A program made the position numbers and the translations under genes. From Strigamia acuminata (lineage: Eukaryota; Arthropoda; Chilopoda; Geophilomorpha; Linotaeniidae): a DNA stretch of 64,000 nucleotides. The stretch is taken from the NCBI GenBank assembly GCA_949358305.1, contig OX442315.1:27120427-27184426 (forward strand). Reading direction: 5' to 3'. Below are positions 28,452 through 40,800 of the stretch, piece by piece. Below the pieces are notes generated by a model. That model saw nothing but the letters and a program-made list of their open reading frames with translations, was not told the DNA's origin and did not search any database. Numbering within the stretch: the stretch's first letter is position 1; the number at the start of each line of letters is the position of its first letter.

Positions 28452-29794
28452 ATGGCGACTTCCACAGGAGGTGCTGGTAAGCATTAAATCCTCGCCTTTG
28501 TCCATTTTTGTTCCCACTCTTTTATTGCTCAAATGTATTATTACAACTACACCATTGTTCCATAATAATATATAACGTGTAAAGGCATTCTAGTAACCAT
28601 TACTTGTTTTAATTTGAAGCCGGCGCGAAATCCGCCATTTTTACACGATTCTCTATAATGCACAGCCCTTAACTTTGCCTAGAATTGTCTGTGAACAATG
28701 AATGGTCACCAAGTTCGCTATTGTCTGCTCAATAAGCTCGAGCACAAGTTACAAACAGTTTCCAACCTGAAACCTTACAAATTGGAATTCGTCGTATTTG
28801 CGACTGATCGTGGTGTCTCCAAATGCTACATTTCGTAAGCAGGAATTTATTCCATTTTTTCGAACGTCAAACTAACGAAAATGCAGAATAAAGCGGACAA
28901 TTTTGATCGTACGTATTAGTTAAGTGCGTATTTGGAGTTTGTTAACACTTGAACACCAGGAAATAACACATTGCATGAAGATATGGGCGGAAAAAAAAAC
29001 CTTGGATTTGATAAACTGATAAAAAATATTTAATCCTTCCGAAAAAAAGTGTCATATTGTTATTTATCCGAAACCTAATGATATTCTATTTGATTTGTTA
29101 GTTATGCCCCGCAATTTCCGCCTTCTTGAGGAGTTGGAGCAAGGTCAGAAAGGCGTAGGTGATGGAACCATCAGCTGGGGTTTGGAAGATGACAGCGACA
29201 TGACGCTTACACATTGGACAGGAATGATCATTGGACCAGCAAGGGTAAAATTGAAGGAAATTGAAGAATTTGATAATTGAAAATTGTATTTTTTTTATTA
29301 TTTTTTATATTAGACCGCCTACGAAAATAGAATGTATAGTTTAAAAATAGAATGCGGTCAGCGATATCCAGATGACCCTCCCAACGTGAGATTTATAACT
29401 AGAATCAATATGAATGGCATAAATAACACAACAGGAATGGTAAATTTCAAATAAGACTTTTAACTTACACCCTTACTCGTAAATTTAATTTCAATCTCGT
29501 TGTTTGCAATCGTTTAAATTGTTTGTTGTTGAAAAAAATTGCGAGTAATTTGATACGTTTTTAGTAGTTTTGTTTGGTATCTCGGGTTACTTGTTCTCGA
29601 AATTATTTTTCAGTTTATTATGAATTTAAGAGGTTATTTCTTGTCATTTGCAGGTGGATAAACGTGCGGTTCCGGTTCTAACTCGTTGGCAACGAACTTA
29701 TTCAATTAAGACACTTTTACAAGAATTACGTCGATTAATGACAATGAAAGAAAATATGAAGCTTACGCAACCACCTGAAGGAAGCACGTTTTAG
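28452..29794 (+). CDS. Uev1A: Ubiquitin-conjugating enzyme E2 variant (UEV1A / UBE2V family)
   Basis: Four exons (28452-28476, 29102-29244, 29314-29439, 29654-29794) give 144 residues, against 145-147 in known UEV1 proteins. The fold is complete: [40 protein letters not shown], then [19 protein letters not shown] and the terminal QPPEGSTF. As in all UEVs the catalytic cysteine of true E2s is missing. The protein acts with Ubc13 to build K63-linked ubiquitin chains in DNA-damage tolerance and immune/JNK signalling. The first exon is tiny (MATSTGGA) and joins through a phase-1 intron. The 625-bp first intron also holds a second promoter-like block with its own ORF and donor. Confidence 0.97.
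28698..28838 (+). other. 46-codon ORF inside UEV1A intron 1, possible alternative first exon
   Basis: An ORF with ATG 28698 and stop TAA 28836-28838 reads [19 protein letters not shown] and onward. It is more balanced in composition than the surrounding intron. A consensus donor GTAAGC begins at 28835, overlapping the stop. Upstream, at about 28620-28650, lies a promoter-like stretch (GCCGGCGCG, CCGCCATTTT). Splicing from this donor to the 29102 acceptor would put the ORF out of frame with UEV1A, but exon 2 has its own ATG (MPRNFRLL). So this could be an alternative leader with an upstream ORF. The peptide is not recognised. Confidence 0.35.
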
Positions 29795-29930
29795 TTGAAT
29801 CATCTTAGGTGTAACTAATATCTTATTTCGATTCCAGTTCTCTTAAAACAGTCGTGAGCAAACGTAAACAGAACGAGATCTTATTTTATAAGTTCACGAA
29901 TTTGAGACTTTGATTTCCGTAAAGAAAAAA

Positions 29931-29936
29931 AATAAA
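29931..29936 (+). terminator. UEV1A polyadenylation signal
   Basis: AATAAA about 137 bp downstream of the UEV1A stop codon on the coding strand. Confidence 0.5.
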
Positions 29937-30919
29937 TTACAAATATTCAATGGATAAATTTTCTCCTGTTGGTGCATGACAGATTGCTAACACTTTCATA
30001 TAAAGTTAAATTTTGTGTATCCAAAAGAATGAAAATGAGAAAATGAAAATGAAAAAAAAATAATAATAAAAAATAAAAAAAAAATTATTCCATTTATAAT
30101 AAAAAAATAACCCAATTCAGTTTCTCATCTATAAACGTTTTAAAGTGAATTAAAATCGCTCAATTTAATTTTTTTTTAACGAACTAGCTTTAATTTACGT
30201 TAAATGAAGTATAAATTCTTAAAACAAACTTATAGCCTGTGACAAACTTGTATAAAAAAATAACAAAACGCTGCAACTATGGCTATTGTAAAAAAAAAAA
30301 AGAAAAATGCTTAAGGTTTTTTTGTTTTTTACTTGTATTTATCAAAGAAAGCAGTGTTGTATACTCTGTCGTATGGCCACATTAGTATTTGCACATGAAA
30401 TGATTATATAGATATTTGTATTCGATACACAACTCGTTTAAAGAAAGAGAATTTGCTCGTAATAAAACTGTTAAAAATATATTACAGTTAATGCTTAAAA
30501 TGATTAAATTGCTAGAAAACAGCATATTGATGCATCACTGACTTTATTGAAACCTAATATTCATTATTATTTGATTTGAAAAAATAAAATATCAAAATTC
30601 TAGCTGTTTACCGATTAATTGTACTGTCTTCCTATGTGTTTTAAATAATACAAATTATGGCTTTAAAGGAAAACAAAACCTGAAGAAACAAAAAATGACA
30701 AATATCACAATATCATGGTGACTAGATTTAGGCACTAGAACCCCCTTGATCGTACACACTAACAATTAATGAATACCGTCAGTATAAATTGGTAAATATT
30801 AAATAGATACCGTGCAATAAGCTCACACTTTAGATTGGAATCGATATATTAAAGTCAACGAGAGAAAAATGCCTCCAAAGTTTGGTTTTAAATTGCATAT
30901 AATTGTAATATGAAGAGAC
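29937..30919. other. Tail-to-tail intergenic region of UEV1A and the NEK1-type gene
   Basis: About 980 bp of A/T-rich DNA between two convergent genes. It should hold the remaining 3' UTR sequence of both. No coding exon or RNA gene was recognised. Confidence 0.5.
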
Positions 30920-33900
30920 TTAAATATTGTCTTCCGAATAAATACCATCTGCCATGACTAGCTGCAAAATTTTATTACAATAAATATCTTTTCCTGGTCC
31001 CAGTAGTTTTTGAACTTCGATAATTCCATCGCAGATGCTGCCATCTTCCACTTCGTGGACTGCTTGCATTGACCGATAAGCTGAATTTTAAAAGAAATCG
31101 GTATAGTTTAATAAAGTTCTTAATTTTATCTTCGAAATTTACCTGTTAATACAATTTCAATTCCTAAAGCAGTTTCTAATTCGATTCGACACTCCTCTAA
31201 ATGCGAATAAATATTCTTATCGTCGTCGTCATTAGGACTATCACTATTTTCGTCTAAAAAAATAAATTAAAATAACATTTTTACTTTGAATACGTTTCTA
31301 AAATTTTACCTAAATTCCACACGTCATTGGTTAAAGTGCTATCAATGGAATAAGTGTCTGGCTCATCTTGTTTCCTCTCAAACGACATAGTTGCATTCGA
31401 AGCGTCTTCTTCGCCATCCTCGCTGTCAATGATCACGAATTCCTAATATAAATAATACAATTTGTCTCAATTAACCTCTAAAATTACTAGAGTTTCAGTT
31501 TGCACAAACTTCGCAATTTTCTTTACAATTATCCCTCGGTGAATTATTCGGTGTGTGTTGACAACTTGCACTTTTAAATACTATCCGTAAATCAGGCATG
31601 GAACACGTTCTCAAAACACAAATATCCGCATCATAAACACCTAAAAATCACAAAACAAACCAAATATTAGAACAAAATTTCAATAATCGAACACTTAAAC
31701 ACCTTACCCGTTGTTAATTTATTTCGTCTATTGGAAGAGTCTTCTAAGAAAGACTGTGTGATTTTAACATCTTTAAGAGTACTCGAAGCGGACATATCGG
31801 ACTCAAACAGCAAGTAATTACTCGTTTTAACGGAATGTTGTGGAGAATCAACAACGCCGCCATTTTGCACCGTTCCGCTATCTTTTATCACCAAATCTTC
31901 AAGCTCTATTCCATTACTAACACAATCCACATTGTCAATAATCAGTTCATTCTCAGTGACATCAACTTCAGTTTCCTTATCCCCGCTTTCGTTGCTTTCT
32001 TCAAGCGTGCTCAACCCTGAATCATTCTCAGATGTACGACTATTTTTATGCTCCGTCTCTTCGATAGGCATCAATTGTTGTTCCTGCTTCATTGAACACC
32101 TTTCCTCGCATTCATCCATCCTGTTGTCCTGTTGCAAATTCGTTCCATCCGTCTCGCTTTTATCTCCAATCGCCATTGCCTCCTTCCTAATAACATATGT
32201 CCCTTTCTGCAATTCTACCAATGTTCTCGTATTACCATCCACCCTTCGCTCGCCTTTTTCAATAACGTAAGTCTTGTTTTTATCCTCGGTACAAATCGTA
32301 TCGTTAGACGAACCCGTCGAAGACCCACCATCGATAGATACCTCGTTAAGAACATTAACAACCGTATCAGTCATCGGGCCCCACTGTTGTCGTTCCTTGT
32401 AACAAACGACACCATCTTCCGACGAAGTTGCTTCCATCGCCGAAGACGTTTCTTCCAACGGCAGGACGTTCAACGCTTCTCCATTCATATTTGACCACTT
32501 GCTACGCGTACTTTTAGTGGCATTTACCGGCGACACGTCTTGCGCACTTGCAATTTTGACTTTTTGCTCCTTCTCTTCAATTTTACATTCCTTTTCCTTC
32601 TTTTTAATACTGTCACCACCGTCCTTGTTGTCACAAACTTCTCTATCCTTTAAATTCTGCATTCGTATGGCGTGCAATTGCAATATATATTCCGTTTCGC
32701 CTTCTTCGCAATCCGACAGTTGGAGGTCGTTCTTTCCCAGCTCCGAATCGACCCTTCTTTTCCTCTTCACTTTCCCCTTGCGTATTAAATACTCTTCCAA
32801 CAACTTCCTCTGCTCTTCTGGTTCTTTGTCGAACAACAAATCCAAATGCGACGCCAATGGAGCGCTTTGCTTCGCTTTGCGCGAATTATTCTCCATTCTC
32901 TCGCTGATCAATTGGTCCAGGATCATCTGGTAATGATTATAATAATCATAGCTCACTTTTCCTTTGCTCGGGTACCCCCTGAGGTTCACCATTCCTTCTC
33001 TCGCGCTGCATGGGCGCGAATCTCGTCCGATGGCCATTTTGGATTCTTTTCTCTGTTTGATTTCGTTCAATTTCCTGCTGTCAACGACAGTTTGCTTCTT
33101 AGTTTTCGCCTTTTTTTTGCAAGCGATTGAAACACCATATTTCGCAGCTGGATCCGTGATAGCGAGCGCATCGTTCTCTTTTTTGTAGCTGTGCGTGGGA
33201 GTGGGCTTGAGAACAGATGAGTTCTTGGTGTGAATGACCGTATGGCTAAATTCATCAGCGATTTGGCTATCACTCAAAAACTTATCAATTTTGTGTCTTA
33301 TAAATTGCTTCCTCAAAATGGCGTTAATGGTCGGTCGATCACGTGGGTTCCTACGGAATAAACTGTTTATTAACGATTTCAAATCGGCGCTGTATTGAGA
33401 CGGCACCGGCGGGTAGGATCCACGGATGATTTTCAGCACTAAATTCTTCATATTTCGCGCTTCGAAAGCGTGTTTCAGAGTGGCCAACTCGTAGAGAAGA
33501 CATCCGAGCGACCAAATGTCGCTTTTGTTATTGTACGGTTTGTTCTCGCAGATTTCCGGCGATAAATAATAAGGCGTACCGATGCACGTCCGAGCCAATT
33601 CCACGGTATTGTTCAGGACTTTGGCTATACCGAAATCCCCGAGTTTGAGGATGCCGGTGGACGTGAGGAAAATATTCTGCGCTTTTATGTCTCGGTGAAG
33701 TATTTTTCGATCGTGCACGTGTTTCATGGCCAAACAAATTTGTACGAACCAGTCGAGAATCAAATCTTCGGAGAAATGAACCCCTTTTTGAGCATTTATC
33801 TTGGAATATAAATCCCCACCGTCGCAGTAGTCCATAACGATGTATAATTTGCCGTCGTGTTCAAAGGATTCTTCGTAGCGAACAATGTTCGGATGCTTCA

Positions 33901-34075
33901 TCTGGGATAAAACTTGAACTTCGCATCGCGCTTCCAGCCGTTCTTTGGTCGGCATACGACTTATATTGATCTCTTTCATGACGTACAATTCATCTGCTCT
34001 GTCCTTTGCGTGTATCAAATGAGCTGCACCGAAAGAACCTTCACCTATTTTCCTTAATACTGTGTATTTATCCAT
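30920..34075 (-). CDS. NEK1: NEK1-type NimA-related serine/threonine kinase
   Basis: Five exons (34075-31708, 31640-31510, 31442-31310, 31253-31143, 31080-30920) give 967 residues. The kinase domain occupies residues 4-258: GEGSFG 11-16, Lys34, HRD 127-129, DFG 147-149 and the activation segment TCIGTPYYLSPE from 163. The segment INAQKGVHFSEDLILDWFVQ is very close to vertebrate NEK1. A long acidic, charged tail follows, with a basic patch (KAKTKKQ) and a YDYYNHYQMILDQL element. The last exon encodes LQLVMADGIYSEDNI, matching the NEK1 C-terminus (LHLVMADGAYQEDN, recalled). NEK1 acts at centrosomes and cilia and in DNA-damage signalling. One exon pairing uses a weak donor (GTTTGT before 31510) chosen because frame and homology require it. 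Most coding sequence is in a single 2.37-kb exon. Confidence 0.93.
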
Positions 34076-34465
34076 CTTTTGGATCTCTGGAACTCAGATT
34101 GTTTGGATCAACTAACTATACATCGTCAGAAAATAAAACATCAAAATGTTTTTTTGTTTTTTAAAAATAAATATTTACGTCCTCCAGCGGGTTGGGCGGG
34201 TGACATTTTACGATTCGGAGACCTAGTTGTTTACAATGCTTGTGTAGTAATTCAGACGCCGGAATCATCTGGGAACTTAATCTAAGATCCGCATGTTTTT
34301 AATTTGACGGTTATTACGATGTGAGTCAACTCCATTCGATGATGTTTACTGACGTCATGTATGAAGTCAGCTAAACAATTGGTGGAATCGATGACATAGT
34401 GTTTGACGCATGCGCATTATTATACATCTAGAGCACTGGAGTGAGTGGGAGAATCTTTATTGAAA
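34076..34465. promoter_or_regulatory. Bidirectional promoter of the NEK1-type gene and the septin
   Basis: A 390-bp interval between the NEK1 start (minus) and the most upstream septin start candidate (plus, 34466). It includes a perfect CRE palindrome, TGACGTCA, at 34350-34357. A shared or back-to-back promoter is inferred from spacing. Confidence 0.5.
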
Positions 34466-34478
34466 ATGCAGAAGGCCG
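34466..34478 (+). other. Candidate septin leader exon 1a
   Basis: ATG CAG AAG GCC G directly followed by the strong donor GTGAGT at 34479. It is phase 1, so it cannot join the 38594 exon in frame. It may act as a 5' leader carrying a short upstream ORF. It lies about 390 bp from the NEK1 start. Confidence 0.4.
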
Positions 34479-34913
34479 GTGAGTGCTCCTTTTCTTTCAC
34501 TTTCTAATAATAGGCTTCTGAAAAATAAACATTTCCGTGAGAACTGGTATGGAAATAAAGAGTAGGAAAAACACGATAAATTAGTGTTCATGTTTAATCA
34601 TTATTAAACCGTTAGTATTGATAAGAAAAATAGGCCTAACGGCTTACGGTTGAGAAGCCCATCCTTTAAAACGAGAGAGAGAGAAAGAAAAAATATATAT
34701 AATCGCATTTTGATTCTGTATTTCCCGAATTAGTAACAATGAACAAATTGCGATTTGACTCATAGTGCAAGGGTCATTGATTTGTGTAAGGTTTGCACGA
34801 AAAAATGACGATAAAAGCCAACTGCATGCAAATCCATTGATTAAAAATCACCAAAAATAACAACTATTTTTCGACTAACATTTTGTTATTTTTTCACTTG
34901 TTCCATTTATTCC

Positions 34914-34946
34914 ATGGAGAAGATTATTATTCCAGTAGAAGACAAG
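34914..34946 (+). CDS. pnut: Candidate alternative first coding exon of the septin (1b)
   Basis: ATG in CCATGG context starts an 11-codon exon, MEKIIIPVEDK, ended by donor GTGAGT at 34947. It is phase 0, so it splices in frame to the common exon at 38594 (LTTKREL...), giving a predicted 504-residue septin without the long N-terminal extension. Confidence 0.5.
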
Positions 34947-35372
34947 GTGAGTCAATACCTTAACCTCCTGTTATTGATTTCCTCCCATTATTATTTCGTT
35001 TGGGACTCCCTGGGTAATTTAGTCTGTTTACTACACAACTAATTTCTTCTAAATTATTTCTGGTTTCAATTTTGCTGTTTCTTTAACCTATGAAAAATGA
35101 AATTATTTTTTTTATATATAAAAAGGAAGTTGAGGTTTCCTCTGTTGATAATTTATGAAACTAAAGGTGAATTTTAATTTAAAATGAAAATCCATTTGCA
35201 ATTCAAATTATGCAGGAATCAAATAGTTCAATTATTCAAACCAAACCAGATGGTTGTATAACAAGCTTCTCTCGAGATCAAAAGTCAATCGTGATAAACT
35301 TGCGGCGACATTTTTAATAACGAGACACGGTAGCTCGTAAAAATCCGCTGTATTTTTGTCACGTTTGGTTCT

Positions 35373-35391
35373 ATGGATACTGATAATACAG
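35373..35391 (+). other. Candidate septin leader exon 1c
   Basis: ATG GAT ACT GAT AAT ACA G followed by GTATGA at 35392. It is phase 1, which does not fit the 38594 acceptor. It could be non-coding, or need an intermediate exon that I did not find. Weaker than 1b or 1d. Confidence 0.25.
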
Positions 35392-37023
35392 GTATGATTT
35401 AGTTAGTACAGTTTGATGTGTATCGTGTACCGCCTATGGACTGAATTGTAATTTAGCGAAGCATTGTCAGCCATTAATGGTTTTTGGTGTTTAGTTCTAG
35501 TCTATTCTTCAAATGGGGCAATGAATCGTCGTATATTTATCAGATAACGAGTTTAATTGTGAAAAAATAATATATTTTGGCTGTATTTTTGTTTTTTAAA
35601 TGACCTAATTTTTTTGGGAGTTTTTGTTTGTGTGGCACGACCTTTATTTTTCAAGGTGTTATTTGCAATTAACTGTATCGTGTGTCAGCGGAGCTGAATC
35701 TGAATGTTTATTTTGCTAGGTTCTTTTTTATTTTATTTTTTCATTAATTACTGTACATGTAATTGCCTCACAAGGTTATGAGCCAGGAAATTTGAAATTT
35801 CCGAGAAAAAGGAGTGTTTACATGTGATAAAAAAGCATTGCTTGTTTTATTATGAAGGCAATATGGTGGCGAAAGTGGTCGGAATTTGTACACTTTCGGC
35901 CATTTCGATGCACAATTTTGAAATTCAATAAGATGTCGGAACAATTGTTTAATCAATAGTTTAATTCTTGCAAATGTTCTGGTTTTGATTTGTTGTTTAC
36001 AGCTTAAAGCGCCATTAATGTCATTAAAATCATTTTATTGTTATCATAAAGAAAGTATGCGTGGAGATAATGTTTTTATGCACATGCTTGCGGAAATATT
36101 CCTCCAGAAATATCGTGGAAGTTGAAATATTCTGGCACGAATAATAAATATTATAAAGGTAGTGATGGAAGGGTTTATTTTTGGGGGAAATATACGTTTT
36201 TCATGTTCCATCTGTCGACAGAGGGTGAATTAATGATAAACTTATGGACAGATGCAAGTAATGGCATCTGTTGCAGCTGAACTGGAACTGTGAACTCAAA
36301 CGTGCAAAATTATCTATTACTAATTCAAATAAAGGTTTTGCCACATTTTTATCAACTTGCTCAACCTCCTGAGTAATCAGTGAATGAATCAACCTTAAAT
36401 TATATAAAATAAAGATTTAAAAAATACTTTTCATTTCAAGTTTTAAATTTTGAATTTAAATTTGAATTTAAATCGTGGTCACATGTACAAAATGATGTTG
36501 TTGTTAGTAAATGTTGGCACACACACAGAGTTTGATGTACAAATCAGAAGCCACACTAGTTTCTTTATAAGCCTATCGCAGTCTGTATAAATACTCCCTG
36601 CCTACTTAAACAGCGGTTGAGTGTTTCAACAAATTCCTTCGAATTCGTGAAATATTTTTTGGGTGTAATCTGTTTGAAACGCGGCCATTTAGCATCTGCC
36701 CCCGTCATCGGCTCTAATTGGAGTTTAAGTTATCACACAGACCCCAGAAATCTTTTCAAAGGAACTTCTGTGACAGGAAGTGAACGCTTGTCCTTGGTTA
36801 GAGATCAGGTTTTAATTTTTCTACAGGTTCTGCTGCTGTTAGTTTGTTTTCTGTGTGTGTGTGTCTGTTTGGATGGATACATTTCACACTGAAGCCACTA
36901 TCCAGCTGTCTTGCCAAGGTTTTCATCGGATTTTACTGACAGTTTTTTAATATTGATGACGATTTTATATTTTATATAAATTAATGTGATTTTTTTTTTC
37001 CATTTTTTTTTTTCATAATTTTG

Positions 37024-37053
37024 ATGACTTCATCTCGTCTCGCTACAAAAGCT
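37024..37053 (+). CDS. pnut: Candidate alternative first coding exon of the septin (1d)
   Basis: A 10-codon exon, MTSSRLATKA, ends at a GTGAGT donor (37054) and is phase 0, so it is in frame with exon 38594. It sits after a long T-rich tract, which could also be an acceptor tract making this an internal exon. Confidence 0.4.
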
Positions 37054-37858
37054 GTGAGTATTGAATTGCTTTTATTTTTTTTTGTTGATATTTTAGAAAT
37101 TTAATCCTCTGAATTTGAGGATTTCTTTAATTTTTGCGGGCAAAACGAACCGAATTAATGAGATCATTAATTTCTAGACTCTTGTCGGTTTGTTCTGCAT
37201 TCACTTAATGAACTGGGAAATCTGCATGTGTTAAGTAAAATTTAACGGTTTAATCCGTGACTTCAGTATTGCATCACTCATGTTTACTGAGATGAAAGTT
37301 TAAGTGGTTTGCTTCACACCTACATGGAGATATTTTTGAAAAGAAATTAAATATTTTAATGAAAAGCTATTATTTTTATATAAAATAAATAAATAATTTA
37401 AAATAAATAGATAGAGTTAGAAATCTAGTTGATCCTGCAACTTGTTTTACATTTCTACAATTTAATCGAGGTGTAAAACGATTGTTCGGTATTTGTCAAT
37501 TGAATGTGACATTGTGGACTAGAATGACCTACGAGGAAACTGACACCAACCAAGTGTAATAGGATTAGATTGGGTGCGAAAACAAAGCAACATTGAACGT
37601 TGTGAATAAATTACGCTATCAAATGAGACTATCTTGCCGAATAAAGAGGAAATAGAAATTGTAGAGTAAAAAGATGAAGCCGATTAAATTATTTTTGATA
37701 ACCCTGGCATGAGAGTAGGGCGCAGCTGAAGAGGTGGAGGCGGGGTGACTTGCAGTATGAGTTTTAGTTGCCTTCACCTCGTGCTGCTGTCATTAGGTAG
37801 ATGGGCAGCTGCGAAAGAGGAAAAAAGTTTTGTCGAAGAACCACTTGAGCGGTAGACT

Positions 37859-40800
37859 ATGTCCCAGTCGCACTCAATTGCAAAAGAGCCTGCAAACGGC
37901 CTGAAACCGGGGGAAAAGTATAGGAAAATTCGACCCAATAGTGGAGAATCGACGTTGTCCGCGCTAATCCCGCTCGCTGCTAATTCGATCTTGAAGAAGA
38001 AAGATGCCAGGCGGCTGGCAGATGGCCCTTTGCCGTTTACACCCTTGAAACAAGTCGAGGGAGAAAATGTTACGACGAGACCGTCGACTTACACGGGGTT
38101 TTCGAGGTTTAATCCGTCGTATGCCGCTTTGGATAGCAGTAGTTTGAGTTTTCTTCAAAGGAAAAATACTCCGGTTTCAAATGCGGTGAAGGAAGCGGAT
38201 GAATGTGTGAAATTGGGCGAGAAAAGTGTTGTTGTTAGTGAGGTTGAACCAGCGAAGAAAAGTGAAGCGCCGTCGATTGTTATTCCCGTTAGGAGTTATA
38301 ATGAGACTAATAAAAGTTCGACGACTTTAAATGTAAGTTGAGTGTTTCGAATTTGTTGGATCGGACGTGAGGGTGAAGTTTAAATTGAGTGGTGTGAACT
38401 GTGAATGTCCAATTTATTGTTTTATTCATTGAAATGAAAATGTCAATGCCATCGTTATTTATGTAATTTAATTCTTTTCTTTTTTATTTATTTTTTTGCT
38501 ACTGAAGTATGGAGTGCCGGTATATATATTTTTTATTATTCTTTTTTGAGTTTGGTTGCTGAAAGTGTGACTTATTGCTTTGTTTTGCTTCAGTTGACCA
38601 CGAAAAGGGAACTTTTTTTCCGAGATGGCACCAATTCGGTCAACTCCAACGGGACGACCAATGGCACAGCGACAGTCAACACTACAACTCCTTCGCTCTT
38701 GACGTCGAAGGAACAAACGAACATATATGGGAAAGAGAACAAAGATTTGGATGGAGAACCCACACCGAGATACAAGGAGCGCGAGAAGGAACATCATCCG
38801 AATAATATCAAGGATTTGGACGGTTATGTGGGCTTTGCAAATCTTCCTAACCAAGTTTACCGTAAAGCCGTCAAGAAGGGATTCGAGTTCACTTTAATGG
38901 TCGTAGGTGAGGAATTCGTTAATTGAGTATCGAATGTATTTGCTCTTTGTGTTTGATGGAATTTGTACGAACATCTGTTCCATTTTATTTTCAAGCCCAC
39001 GCATGTGCGTTGGGGTGGTTTTTTTTTATTTTGTTCCTTATTTTTTTATTTATTTGTTTAGTGGAATGACTTTTCAACAGTAAACAGGGAGAGGGATTTA
39101 TTCTAAGATGTTTTTGAATGGCAGGAAGCTCTTGTGTTGGATTTAATAAATAAAGTACTTTTTTGTTTATTTTTAGGTGAATCGGGGCTGGGTAAATCCA
39201 CACTTATAAATTCCATGTTCTTATCTGATGTTTATTCAGCGGAACATCCCGGACCATCTCATAGAATCAAGAAAACCGTGCAGGTATTTTAATGTGATTA
39301 TTTTATTAGCGAATTATTAATAAAGAATTTGGTTACAGGTAGACACAACAAAGGTTTTACTCAAGGAAAGCGGTGTGAATTTAACATTGACGGTAGTCGA
39401 TACACCTGGATTTGGTGATGCGGTGGATAACAGCAATTGGTAATTAGTTTTATAATTTTTTATTTTTTTTAAATTGTTTTTATGAAATGTTTTGATTGTA
39501 GTTGGCAACCCGTAATGGACTACATTGAAACTAAGTATGAAGAATACCTTAACAGCGAGTCTCGTGTCAATCGAAGAACTACGCCTGATAACAGAGTTCA
39601 TTGTTGCCTCTATTTTCTTTCTCCTTCAGGTCACGGGTATGTGTTTTCATGTTTGGGTTATTTTGTGAAAAATGTATTTGTTTATTTTTTATTTTTTATT
39701 TTTTGCTTTAGATTGAAACCTTTGGATGTGGAATTCATGAAGCGGTTACATGATAAAGTAAATATCATTCCTCTTCTAGCCAAAGCTGATACAATGACTC
39801 CTGAGGAATGCGTCAGCTTTAAACAAAAGGTAAATGAGTCTAATTTGCATAGGGAATAGTTTTTAATTGGAATTATTTTGAATTTGTTTTTCAGATAATA
39901 AACGAAATTTCTCAACACAAAATTAAAATATATGAATTTCCCGACGGAGATGACGAAGAAGAGACTAAAGTTCAGAAGCCACTCAAAGACCGTGTGCCAT
40001 TTGCAGTGGTGGGGAGCAACACGATTATTGATATTAACGGGAAGAAAGTCAGAGGTCGGAAATATCCCTGGGGCGTAGCTGAAGGTGAGCGAATAATGTA
40101 CAATTAATTTATTCAATAATTGTATTAATGTATTTGAATTCCAGTGGAAAATATGGAACATTGTGATTTTATTGCTCTGAGAAATATGCTTATGCGGTGA
40201 GAAAATGGTCGTGATTAGCGGAATTAGTGTTTAACGTTTTAATTTGTTTAGAACTCACATGCAAGATTTAAAGGACATTACCAACAATGTGCACTACGAA
40301 AACTTTCGTTGCCGGAAATTGGCGGGAATCGGTAGTGACGGCAAACCGTTAAGAGTGTCAAGCAAGTAAATATCCTATTTATTCAATATCTAATTGTGTG
40401 TCTTAATAATATTAGTCAGCACCTGCGAATATTAACTTTTCTCAACTGGATTCTCAATAAACAATTTAAAATAAAAAAAATTAAATGAGGATTTTGAATG
40501 AATTTAAATTGTAGAGGAATTAAAATTGCAAGTTGGAATCCAGTTGTGTGGTGAGAAGGAATCCCTGCTGTTGCACTGTTGCACTTGCATTATTTTCATC
40601 GCAGAACTAACTGAATGTGACGCTTGGTTTATTTACATTGGTTCGTGATGGGAGATTAAAGTTTACATAGTCTCACATTCAGTTGGTCGATTATCTCAGT
40701 TTGATCCCCCCCAAGGGGAAACAGTGTTACTATGTTATGTAGTGCTGCACCTTAAGACGGGGTTTGATTAGTATTACTACTAATAATTTATTACCATTTT

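Noticed and set aside
31835-33737. Several open frames on the plus strand, and one alternative minus frame, across the NEK1 coding exon
   Set aside because: They are shadows of the long NEK1 exon, whose kinase and C-terminal motifs fix the true frame.
36617-36892. 91-codon plus-strand frame inside the septin 5' intron region
   Set aside because: Ends in a TG-repeat-derived Cys/Val run and has no splice phase that joins it to the septin.
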